Part shown: positions 49,669-57,692 of the stretch, piece after piece | How positions within the stretch are numbered: the stretch's first letter is position 1 | Layout of the letters: every line of letters starts with the position of its first letter | NCBI GenBank assembly: GCA_902627615.1 | Contig: CACOJW010000003.1 | Span: forward strand, 44,803 to 108,802 | From: an uncultured marine group III euryarchaeote | Lineage (GTDB): Archaea; Thermoplasmatota; Poseidoniia; MGIII; CG-Epi1 | Reading direction: 5' to 3' | DNA length: 64,000 bases | The notes under the pieces: generated by a model | Databases searched by the model: none | The model's input: only the letters and a program-made list of their open reading frames with translations | Told to the model about the DNA's origin: nothing | Position numbers and translations under genes: made by a program

Positions 49669-50658
49669 TTAAGTGTAATTCTCTATATACCAATCTACGA
49701 AATTAGATACGCCCTCATTTATTTCCACTTGAGGTTTGTAATTAAGTAATTTTTTTGCTTTAGATATATCTGCCCATGTTTCCTCCACATCTCCTGGCTG
49801 CATGGGCAGCATTATTTTTTCTGCGCTTTTACCCAATTTCTTCTCTAGGGTATTTACGTAAGTTTCTAATTTTATACATTTACCACTGCCCAGGTTTATA
49901 ATTTCAAAAGGATACTTATTTTCGATAGCTGAAATGAAACCCGATACAATGTCATCAATATATGTAAAATCTCTCTTCATTTGACCTCGATTGAATAAAC
50001 TGATAGAAGAACCTTCCATAATGGCTTTTGTAAAAAGAAATAATGCCATATCTGGACGTCCCCAAGGACCGTATACTGTGAAAAAGCGCAAAATTCTAAA
50101 TTTAATGCCATAGAGATTATTATATGTGTGGCATAATAGCTCACAGGCCATTTTACTAGATGAATATGTGGAAATTGTACTATTAATTGCTGTTTTTTCA
50201 TCAAATGGCATGTTTGTATTTAAACCGTAAACAGATGATGTCGATGAAAAAACAAAATCCTTAACATTATACTCTTTACATGCTTCAAGTAAGTTTATGG
50301 TTCCAGTTATGTTATTATCTATGTATGTTTGTGGATATTCAATGCTGTATCTAACACCTGCCTGTGCCGCAAGATGGCATACTGTTTCAAATTCATGTTC
50401 TTCAAATAGAGAAAAAACTTCTTGCTTATTTCTTAAGTCTAATTTTTCAAAATAAAAGTTAGAACTTTTATTTTTTTGACTTAATAGAATTAATCTCTCC
50501 TTTCTCAAACGTTTCAAATTCAGATCATAATATTCATTAAAATTATCTATGCATAGTATGGATTTGCCTTGCCTAAGTAGTTCATAAGCCAAATTATTTC
50601 CTATAAAACCTGCAGCTCCTGTAATTAAAACATCCCATTTTTTTTGTTTCATTTTCAT
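49669..50658 (-). CDS. NAD-dependent sugar epimerase/dehydratase (UDP-glucuronate 4-epimerase-like)
   Basis: A 329-residue short-chain dehydrogenase of the extended family: GAAGFIGNNL NAD motif, FNEYYDLNLKRLR typical of UDP-glucuronate 4-epimerases, the active-site Thr/Ser of FSSTSSVYG and YSSSK catalytic Tyr/Lys. With the UDP-sugar dehydrogenase two genes away it could convert UDP-GlcA to UDP-GalA, or act on the N-acetyl equivalents. It overlaps the sulfatase-like gene by four bases. Confidence 0.92.
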   Translation of the reverse strand: MKMKQKKWDVLITGAAGFIGNNLAYELLRQGKSILCIDNFNEYYDLNLKRLRKERLILLSQKNKSSNFYFEKLDLRNKQEVFSLFEEHEFETVCHLAAQAGVRYSIEYPQTYIDNNITGTINLLEACKEYNVKDFVFSSTSSVYGLNTNMPFDEKTAINSTISTYSSSKMACELLCHTYNNLYGIKFRILRFFTVYGPWGRPDMALFLFTKAIMEGSSISLFNRGQMKRDFTYIDDIVSGFISAIENKYPFEIINLGSGKCIKLETYVNTLEKKLGKSAEKIMLPMQPGDVEETWADISKAKKLLNYKPQVEINEGVSNFVDWYIENYT

Positions 50659-52352
50659 TTTACAACACCCTTTTTTATTTTTTTAAAGGCCATTGAAATG
50701 TATTTCATTGTATCTATCAGAAAAAGACTAGGCTCTGCAAGGTAAATATGCCTTTTATCCCAGTACTTTTTCTTAAGATGTAGTTTGATGGGGCTTTGTT
50801 TTCTAATTATATTCATATTATAATCTACAAAAAAAGTTTTGTTTGATTTTAAAAAATTACTTTTCTCAAATATCTCATTAGACGCTTTTCCTGTGTGCTT
50901 ATCATAGGTCATTGCATTATTAATATCTATTGGAATTATTATTAAATCAAAAATTTCATAATCAAAATCTTTAAGCTCTTTATCATTTGGACTATCGAAG
51001 TTAACAAAATTATGTTCAATTTCAAAATTTGGATTTAGACCTCTTTTTGACGTAGCATCAATCAAGGAATGAATTTTGGACTTCGGAAATATTTTAGATA
51101 AGGTTTCGACAAGATGGTTGAAAAAAACAACCGGAAACTTTCCATAAATTAAAATATCATTTAATGCATTTCTTGATAATAAAGCTTCATTTTCTATTGC
51201 CTTTTCTAATCTGTAGAGGCTGTGCTCTAGTTGAAATTTAGAAGCTTCTTGTTGTTGACTATTAAACGAATTTCTGTATTTATCAATCTTTTTAATAATT
51301 ACAGAATCCGAACTTTTAATCAAATTATTTGTTTCATCGGCATCATTTAAAAGATCAAAAAACTCTTCATTTTCCTCATCATTTTTATCATGGTAATGAA
51401 TATATTTGTAATTATTTCCCCTGATTGAAGTTCCTCTATCCGTCTGACAGAATAATCTATTATCTGTTCTTACATGTCTATTTTTTAAATTTGAACCCGG
51501 TTTTTTATTTGTAATTAATGGCAAAAGATTTTTACCCTTAAATTTTGAATCGATATATTTGTCATCATAAAGAGATAAGATACTCATTAAAGTTGGTAGG
51601 ACATCTATCAGACTAACAACGTGCGGAACTTTAATTCCTTCAGGGCTTCCCGGATACTTTATGAATAAAGGTACTTGAATATTATCATCTGTCAGGAATA
51701 AATCATGACCTACATCCAAATCTTTAAACTTTTCAGGACTCCAATTTTTGCTAGGATCTGGATACCCGTGGTCAGAACAAAGTATGAAAACTGTGTTATC
51801 TGAATTAAAGCCCCTCGATTTAAACAATTTCATTGCATGGTTAACTACATCCGAAGTAGTGAAATCCAATCTACAATTGTATCCCATGAACATAAAAAAA
51901 GGCTCTTGAGGTTTAGAGTCAAGATAATTCTTCAAAACCATGTTCAAAACTTTGTTTGGCCATTTTTTATACCTGTGTTTCAACCCATTTGGCCAAAACT
52001 TCCTATCAATAATCGGGCAAAAGTTTTGAAATAATTCTCTACTTCTGCGCGAATGTAAAATGAAATTACAATCATAGCCCTGGCCTCTCAAAATTTTCAC
52101 TACAGACTCAAAATATGAATTGTCAAAATAAAAATCATTGAAATTTTTCGCAATATAAACTGAGGGGAGGCCAGTCAACATTGCCGTAACTGACATCCAG
52201 GTACTTGGCGCTGATGTTACAGCATGCAAAAATTCACAACTTTCCTTACTGAAATCGTCCATCATTTTTAATCTAGATCGATCATCTCCTTCAGTATGGT
52301 AATTCCTTACCGAATCAACATAAATCCAAACTACATTGTAATTATTCATCAA
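50655..52352 (-). CDS. Sulfatase/alkaline-phosphatase-superfamily enzyme, atypical active site
   Basis: A 565-residue protein whose N-terminal half is a sulfatase fold: Asp13 in YVDSVR is a metal ligand, SAPSTWMSVTAMLTG (47-61) is the nucleophile segment, and CSDHGYPDPS has the Asp-His metal pair. The usual C/S-x-P-S-R is replaced by SAPSTW, lacking the Arg, so formylglycine chemistry is doubtful and Ser50/Thr51 may act as in phospho- or phosphoethanolamine transferases. The C-terminal ~180 residues (after about 385) are an extra domain I do not recognise. No membrane anchor or signal peptide. Confidence 0.8.
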   Translation of the reverse strand: MMNNYNVVWIYVDSVRNYHTEGDDRSRLKMMDDFSKESCEFLHAVTSAPSTWMSVTAMLTGLPSVYIAKNFNDFYFDNSYFESVVKILRGQGYDCNFILHSRRSRELFQNFCPIIDRKFWPNGLKHRYKKWPNKVLNMVLKNYLDSKPQEPFFMFMGYNCRLDFTTSDVVNHAMKLFKSRGFNSDNTVFILCSDHGYPDPSKNWSPEKFKDLDVGHDLFLTDDNIQVPLFIKYPGSPEGIKVPHVVSLIDVLPTLMSILSLYDDKYIDSKFKGKNLLPLITNKKPGSNLKNRHVRTDNRLFCQTDRGTSIRGNNYKYIHYHDKNDEENEEFFDLLNDADETNNLIKSSDSVIIKKIDKYRNSFNSQQQEASKFQLEHSLYRLEKAIENEALLSRNALNDILIYGKFPVVFFNHLVETLSKIFPKSKIHSLIDATSKRGLNPNFEIEHNFVNFDSPNDKELKDFDYEIFDLIIIPIDINNAMTYDKHTGKASNEIFEKSNFLKSNKTFFVDYNMNIIRKQSPIKLHLKKKYWDKRHIYLAEPSLFLIDTMKYISMAFKKIKKGVVK

Positions 52353-53168
52353 TTACCAACTAATTAAATCAATTTCCTTTTGATTTTCAAGATATTCACC
52401 TACAATACCTCTTTCTATCAATCTGTTTAAAGTTTCTACTGTTTTTAAATCAAAGTCTTTAAAATAATACTGTTTGCCCTTTGATAAATCTTGCGTAAAA
52501 TCAGGTACTGATTCTTTTTTAACAAATCTATCTATAGTTCTAACCATCAAATCTGAGGCGAGTTCAGTGTTTTTACAAGCCATTGTATGGCTATTATCAT
52601 CAATTTCTAATTTAGGTCTACCTTGAATAATAATTCCGCCTGAATCTATTCCAGACTCAACATGATGTATAGTCATTCCTATATATTCTAATTGATTATT
52701 AATTATAGGCCATATATTGGTTGCAGTACCTCTGTAATATGGAGATAACCCTGCATGAATATTAAATAATTTTTTACTAAACAGTGAAATTAATTCTTGT
52801 TTAACTATAGAGACTGAATACAAACTAATACATTTGGGATTGATTTTAGAGATTATATCAATAAAATTAGACTTATTTATTTCATTTTTTTCTATTGTGC
52901 CCAGTGTTCTAGAATCAAGGAAGTTATAATTTAACTTAACTTTTTCAGTAAAATATAATTCCTCTGCTCTAAATAAATTATCAAAATGACGTCGCATTAA
53001 TCCCTCCATTTTAACCTGATAATACTTATTCCTATCCCTATTCTCAAAGATGACATAAGAGTTAGGAATTTCTTTCAATATTTTTATTGCAAAATATTTA
53101 TGCCTTATAGATGTTGACGTTACAACTATGCAATCTACATTTGAACTGATATTTTTGTTAATTTTCAT
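52353..53168 (-). CDS. Formyltransferase-fold protein (sugar or amine N-formyltransferase)
   Basis: A 271-residue protein with the formyltransferase core: Asn136 and His138 in NIHAGLSPYYRGT and Asp175 in ESGIDSGGII, the catalytic triad of folate-dependent formyltransferases. It lacks the tRNA-binding domain arrangement of Fmt and resembles sugar N-formyltransferases or phosphoribosylglycinamide-type enzymes. In this locus it probably formylates an amino group on a sugar or amino acid. It overlaps the racemase gene by four bases. Confidence 0.85.
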   Translation of the reverse strand: MKINKNISSNVDCIVVTSTSIRHKYFAIKILKEIPNSYVIFENRDRNKYYQVKMEGLMRRHFDNLFRAEELYFTEKVKLNYNFLDSRTLGTIEKNEINKSNFIDIISKINPKCISLYSVSIVKQELISLFSKKLFNIHAGLSPYYRGTATNIWPIINNQLEYIGMTIHHVESGIDSGGIIIQGRPKLEIDDNSHTMACKNTELASDLMVRTIDRFVKKESVPDFTQDLSKGKQYYFKDFDLKTVETLNRLIERGIVGEYLENQKEIDLISW

Positions 53169-53896
53169 TTAAAATTATCATCATTAATATCTTTTATTAT
53201 TTTGATACAAGATTTAGCTAAAATTTTATTTGTATCAAATATAGGAACTGAAAAGTCACCTTCATTTAACAACAGTGGAATTTCAGTACAGCCCAAAATT
53301 ATCGCTTCTGCCCCGTTATTTATTAATTTTTCTGCAATCTCTTTGGCTTTTGCTTTAGTCTCATTACCATCATTACCTATTTTCACACTTTCAATTATAT
53401 CCGAAATAGCTGATTGAGTATCTGGTATATCTAGTATATTTATGCCTGCAGGATGAAGGTATTTCCCATATAATTTATACTTTCGAGTGGTTCGTGAAGA
53501 CATTAAGCCTATGTTTTTTATTTTTACAAAATTATTAATTATATAATTTGAATTTTCTTCAATCATATTTAAAACTGAAACGCCTAAGTTTTTTACTATC
53601 TCTTCATAAAAATAATGTGCCGTATTGCAAGGAATTACTATTAATGAAACACCACTTTTCTTTAATTTTAAAATTGCCTCTCTTATGTATTGAACTGGGC
53701 TTTCTTCATTTAATTCTAAAGCACGCCCCCTACTTGGTATTTTAGTGTTCAAATCTAGGATTACTCTCAAGTGTTCCCAATCTTTCTTTGCAGGAGTCTC
53801 GTCAGCTAATTTTTTCAAAAAATCAATGGTTGCATAGGGGCTTAAACCCAAGACTCCCAAAACTTTCTCATTTCTGTTATAATTTACTTTTACCAT
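53165..53896 (-). CDS. Aspartate/glutamate racemase family protein
   Basis: A 243-residue protein of the Asp/Glu/hydantoin racemase superfamily. The paired catalytic cysteines are visible at Cys90 (IPCNTAH) and Cys203 (LGCTEIP), both intact, so it is likely a true cofactor-free racemase. The N-terminus VLGVLGLSPYATIDFLKKL follows the aspartate racemase group. It could provide a D-amino acid for decorating the glycan. It lies ten bases after the DUF711 gene and overlaps the formyltransferase gene. Confidence 0.9.
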   Translation of the reverse strand: MVKVNYNRNEKVLGVLGLSPYATIDFLKKLADETPAKKDWEHLRVILDLNTKIPSRGRALELNEESPVQYIREAILKLKKSGVSLIVIPCNTAHYFYEEIVKNLGVSVLNMIEENSNYIINNFVKIKNIGLMSSRTTRKYKLYGKYLHPAGINILDIPDTQSAISDIIESVKIGNDGNETKAKAKEIAEKLINNGAEAIILGCTEIPLLLNEGDFSVPIFDTNKILAKSCIKIIKDINDDNFK

Positions 53897-53906
53897 GATG
53901 GAAATT

Positions 53907-55139
53907 TTACCTTTTTCCTAGGAATTCTAACTCCTCCTCAAATATAGCTGGAGTGCATCCTCTTGAACCAAGAGACATGATTCGACTATTGCAAATAAAA
54001 TCATAATTATATTCTGTAAATTCATTTTCTTTTTTTAGAGGTACAGGAAGTAAACGTAAACCTAAGGGCTTGTTTAACCGTGAGGAGATTCCTGCTACAT
54101 CAATTATTAAAGAAGAGATTTCTTCTTCGAGAGAATCTCCAGGTATGGGCACCATATCTATACCGCATCCACAAACTGTTGAATAGGCTAATAGAGAATC
54201 TATTGTTATATCCTTACTTGTATTTCTTTTCGCTATTCCTGAGTCTTCTAAAAGAGAAAACATGACTCCATTAAATCCAGACTGCTTTACTTTGCTTTGT
54301 AATAGAGCTTCTTTCAATATGTCTGTTAAATATGAAGTGAAAAATAAAGTACCATGATTTCCAAAGCTTTCTACGCCTAATAATTCTATCAAAGAAGCAA
54401 CACTGCGCTCATGCCCTGGAAATGGAGCTAGTGAAGCATCTATACCATAATAGTTCATAGAAGTTTTATCTTCAATCTCTTTGCATATTTCATTTACTTT
54501 GGATAATTCGGGAATGATCAAATTAAGAATCTTTTCTCTATTTTTTATTATATTTTTGGTATTAGATTTATGTATGGCTTTGGTAAAGACATCAATTGTC
54601 TCTAAGGCTACGGAAAAACCTGATTTATTCTTGTGGAAAGTATATGGGAAAAACGGAGTATGTGGATTACAATTAAAAGAAGTCCCCATTCTAAAATTAT
54701 CATAACCGTTGTGACTTAGTTTTGAAATATCTTTAATAATTTTACTAGCAATTTTTGCTCCTTCCAAGCTAACTTTATTATCTGAAGCTACAATTAAATT
54801 TGTAAAAGCTGACGGATAACGCTTTATTATTTCTAAGCAAGTTTGTGCTATTTCTCTTTTATCATAATCAACAAAAGTAGTAAAAGGAACACAAAACCAA
54901 CGTATGCCTAACTCTTTACAAAGCCAATCAATTGTTTTTACCTTTTCTAATATTTCATCTTTATTGTATTGTACAGTATCATTTACAACTTCTAAATTTA
55001 TTCGATTTGTAAAAACCTCTATATCACGAGATGTGAAACATTCATTAGCTAATTTAAAGAATAATTCTGTCTTTTCTTTTAGAATAGCTTTAGTATGGTT
55101 TTCATCATTTAAACCAAAAGTAATAGATCTTACGTTCAT
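53907..55139 (-). CDS. DUF711 (UPF0210) family protein
   Basis: A 410-residue protein of the DUF711/UPF0210 family, whose fold is related to glycyl-radical enzymes but whose chemistry is unknown. Typical segments include IRWFCVPF, YGIDASLAPFPG, LEDSGIAKRN, STVCGCGIDMVPIPGD and a C-terminal LPVPLKKENEFTEYN. Its usual companion in other genomes, an ACT-domain protein, is not here. Instead it overlaps a nucleotidyltransferase gene by four bases and precedes the racemase, suggesting use in amino-acid-derived substituent chemistry. Confidence 0.85.
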   Translation of the reverse strand: MNVRSITFGLNDENHTKAILKEKTELFFKLANECFTSRDIEVFTNRINLEVVNDTVQYNKDEILEKVKTIDWLCKELGIRWFCVPFTTFVDYDKREIAQTCLEIIKRYPSAFTNLIVASDNKVSLEGAKIASKIIKDISKLSHNGYDNFRMGTSFNCNPHTPFFPYTFHKNKSGFSVALETIDVFTKAIHKSNTKNIIKNREKILNLIIPELSKVNEICKEIEDKTSMNYYGIDASLAPFPGHERSVASLIELLGVESFGNHGTLFFTSYLTDILKEALLQSKVKQSGFNGVMFSLLEDSGIAKRNTSKDITIDSLLAYSTVCGCGIDMVPIPGDSLEEEISSLIIDVAGISSRLNKPLGLRLLPVPLKKENEFTEYNYDFICNSRIMSLGSRGCTPAIFEEELEFLGKR

Positions 55140-55801
55140 TCAATAGGCTCCTGAAGATTAAATGAATTTATATAATTAATAAAATCATTCGGAGTTTTAA
55201 TAATATTAATATCCAATTCTGAAGCATCAGCAGTATTTAAATCGGAATCAAAGAATAAATTTTGGCCAATGTACAAATTGGGATTAGCCAAACAATTCTG
55301 CTTCCACTTCCGAAGATTGTTTTCACTTGTAATTTTATATGCATCAATAAGTTGAGGATCATCTGGAGACTTTACTCTGCCTTGGTAAATCGATCTAATG
55401 TAACCTCCATTTATTTTACAATTAAAAGAATTAATTGTTCGACTATCATTCTTCATTGTAAGGGCGCAATTTTCTCCCGCGCTATCCAATACATCTCTAA
55501 GATTAGAATTTACAAAAATATCTGAGTGAATGACATAACTGGGCTCATCATCTAATGCTAAACCAAGACTATAACTATCTTTAGTTATATTCCAATCTTC
55601 ATTGAATATATAATTTAATTCAGGATAAGTGTTTATTATCTTAACTGCATTATAACCAACAACGATAAAAATTTCTGTATCTTGAAATTGTTCGATATAA
55701 TTCTCCAATATTGTTTTACCTGACAATGGATTTTTAAGTAATAATTTGTTATATCCGCCTAATCGGAAACCTTGACCTGCTGCCAGTATTATAGTTTTCA
55801 T
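55136..55801 (-). CDS. Small sugar-phosphate/alcohol-phosphate nucleotidyltransferase (first copy)
   Basis: A 221-residue NTP_transferase (GT-A fold) starting IILAAGQGFRLGGYNKLLL, with the acceptor segment FNEDWNITKDSYSLGLAL and the metal Asp around YVIHSDIFV. The size and the N-x-x-T/D-x-x-S-L motif match cytidylyltransferases that activate phosphocholine, 2-aminoethylphosphonate or similar small phosphates. Its substrate is unknown. It overlaps the ParB-fold gene and the DUF711 gene by four bases each. Confidence 0.85.
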   Translation of the reverse strand: MKTIILAAGQGFRLGGYNKLLLKNPLSGKTILENYIEQFQDTEIFIVVGYNAVKIINTYPELNYIFNEDWNITKDSYSLGLALDDEPSYVIHSDIFVNSNLRDVLDSAGENCALTMKNDSRTINSFNCKINGGYIRSIYQGRVKSPDDPQLIDAYKITSENNLRKWKQNCLANPNLYIGQNLFFDSDLNTADASELDINIIKTPNDFINYINSFNLQEPIE

Positions 55802-56217
55802 AATTCTAAAATCCCGCTATCAGTTTCCCCACATAGCTTTACTAATTTTGCTAGCGGCATCATACATTTTTCAACATTTCGAGGAAATTTATGTTTAGCG
55901 GTTTTATAAGGATAAATTGAACCTGTAATTGCTCTTTGTATGACCATGTCCTTGCTAACTTCACAATCTGCCCGTAAACTCCAGACTTCTAATTGAGGAT
56001 CAAAATAATTAAAAAACTCGCATAGTATATGAGAAAAATTTAACTCTTTAGCAACCTCGTAGCGATGATGCCCATCTAAAATGAGCATATGTTTCTCTTC
56101 AACTACGATAGGCCTTTGCCATATTCCTGACTCTTCAATTTTTTTAGCCATATTTTTGACCCTAACTTGACTATGGCCCTCTATAGGCCTTAGAAGTTCA
56201 AGTTTTACTAGTTTCAT
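55798..56217 (-). CDS. ParB-fold protein resembling free-serine kinases (SerK/SbnI-like)
   Basis: A 139-residue single ParB/Srx-fold domain. The core motif is ILDGHHRY (46-53), with Glu13 in the N-terminal loop where the serine kinases SerK and SbnI have a catalytic Glu, and YPYKTAKHKFP near the C-terminus, comparable to the PK(T/S)T-like end of those proteins. No HTH or DNA-binding region of chromosomal ParB is present. Phosphorylation of free serine or a related small molecule is an inference supported by its place between two nucleotidyltransferase genes. Confidence 0.6.
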   Translation of the reverse strand: MKLVKLELLRPIEGHSQVRVKNMAKKIEESGIWQRPIVVEEKHMLILDGHHRYEVAKELNFSHILCEFFNYFDPQLEVWSLRADCEVSKDMVIQRAITGSIYPYKTAKHKFPRNVEKCMMPLAKLVKLCGETDSGILEL

Positions 56218-56232
56218 GGAAAGTCCAGCTTA

Positions 56233-56955
56233 TTAACCTTTAAAAAAGGATAACATCTTGTTGTATTCATCAATCGTGTTAAATGAAAATACTTGATTGC
56301 TAGGTAAATCTACACTGAAGGATTTAAAATTCTCTATATTATCTATCCATGGTTGATGGTAGTATTGCTTCTTATTTTTATCTGAATACTTAACAATATA
56401 TTGAAAATAGCTTTCTAATTCATTAATTCCTACCTTAAGTACTCCAATCATCTTCATATATTTTAAGTATTTATTATCAAAACAGTCAACTATCTTTATG
56501 TCTTCAACAGTACCAGAGTCGCTGACTTTTATAATTCCACCACTTTGATTATTATTAAACTGCCCACAAGTGAACCACACCGAATTTTCTGTTAAACTTT
56601 GGCTTGAAATCTTATTGAAAGATTGATCTGAGAAAACACAATCTGCCTCAAACAATGTAAAAGGTGCTAGCTCTTTCTCCAGTGCCAATCTAAGCGAGTA
56701 AATATTTGTGTCTTCATTATATTGCTCATTTACTACAATGTCAATATCTAAACCTAAACTATTAATTTTCTCTATAATTAAATTTGACTTATAGCCAACA
56801 ACTATGGTTATTGACTCTGCGTTGAATTTTTCTAACTGATTTAATAGAATTTCTAAAGGAGTCGTCTGCTCTATTTTAACTAGGCATTTAGGCAATTTTG
56901 GACCTTGAGTTCGGAGTCTTTTACCCTGCCCTGCTGCTAATATAATTGCTTTCAT
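56233..56955 (-). CDS. Small nucleotidyltransferase (second copy, LicC-like)
   Basis: A 240-residue NTP_transferase beginning IILAAGQGKRLRTQGPKLPKCLV, with NEQYNEDTNIYSLRLAL (acceptor-binding) and FEADCVF (metal Asp). It resembles LicC-type phosphocholine cytidylyltransferases and shares layout with the first copy but differs widely in sequence, so the two likely use different substrates. Its ATG overlaps the stop of the CDP-alcohol phosphotransferase gene (four bases). Confidence 0.87.
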   Translation of the reverse strand: MKAIILAAGQGKRLRTQGPKLPKCLVKIEQTTPLEILLNQLEKFNAESITIVVGYKSNLIIEKINSLGLDIDIVVNEQYNEDTNIYSLRLALEKELAPFTLFEADCVFSDQSFNKISSQSLTENSVWFTCGQFNNNQSGGIIKVSDSGTVEDIKIVDCFDNKYLKYMKMIGVLKVGINELESYFQYIVKYSDKNKKQYYHQPWIDNIENFKSFSVDLPSNQVFSFNTIDEYNKMLSFFKG

Positions 56956-57683
56956 TTAATTAAAAAACGATAAAGATCATAACTTATTATTTTCAAAAGA
57001 GTAAAGGCACTCCAAAAAAGTGAAAAATAAAGGCCTAAAACCAGTACATCTTCAGAATGTAAATCAAATAAAATGTTAAATCCATGTAATAGTGAAAAGA
57101 AAGATATTGTAAATAAAAAAGCAGGTCCACTAAAACCCGGAATTAAGCGGTGAAGACTGCGGATTAAACCAACTTTTCCACCCCAATTTGATTTATTAGC
57201 TGCTCTAATGTTTATTTTATCCGTTGAAACTTTATGCTTGGATGCTAAAAGATCGTTATAAACCATCAAAAATTGGATAAAAAATTGAAAACCCATCAAA
57301 AGAAGCCCAAAAACTACTATTTGAAGCTCCGGATTACTAATATAAATTACAGTTACAAAGCATGTGGCTAAAATTATGTCTAATAGCTTATCAAAAAAAG
57401 GATCGAGCCACTGACCTAGCCGTGATTGAAGATTCTTTTCAGCTGCAATACGGCCATCTGCAGTGTCAAAAATCTCGGATAAAGTAATCAATAATGCTGC
57501 AGCTATAAAACCGTAAGCATTATTAATCAAAAGACAAAACGCACCCACGGAACCTAAAATTGCACCTAAAACTGTGACTTGATTAGGAGTTATTCGTGTT
57601 TTTAGTAGAATCCAGATAAAAGGTTTTGAAAGTTTTAGATAAAGCTTTTCTATTCCTGTGTGTTTTGTAATTTTGTGGTCCAA
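56952..57683 (-). CDS. CDP-alcohol phosphotransferase family membrane protein
   Basis: A 243-residue protein with about six membrane helices that transfers a phospho-alcohol from a CDP carrier. The family motif is D73-x2-D76-G77-x2-A-A81-x8-G90-x3-D94-x3-D98; the usual Arg of DGxxAR is Ala81. In classical members the acceptors are lipids. Here the gene lies with two cytidylyltransferase-like genes in a glycan locus, so a lipid- or glycan-linked substituent is likely. It precedes the nucleotidyltransferase gene and follows the flippase gene. Confidence 0.87.
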   Translation of the reverse strand: MDHKITKHTGIEKLYLKLSKPFIWILLKTRITPNQVTVLGAILGSVGAFCLLINNAYGFIAAALLITLSEIFDTADGRIAAEKNLQSRLGQWLDPFFDKLLDIILATCFVTVIYISNPELQIVVFGLLLMGFQFFIQFLMVYNDLLASKHKVSTDKINIRAANKSNWGGKVGLIRSLHRLIPGFSGPAFLFTISFFSLLHGFNILFDLHSEDVLVLGLYFSLFWSAFTLLKIISYDLYRFLIK

Positions 57684-57692
57684 AGTTAAAAC

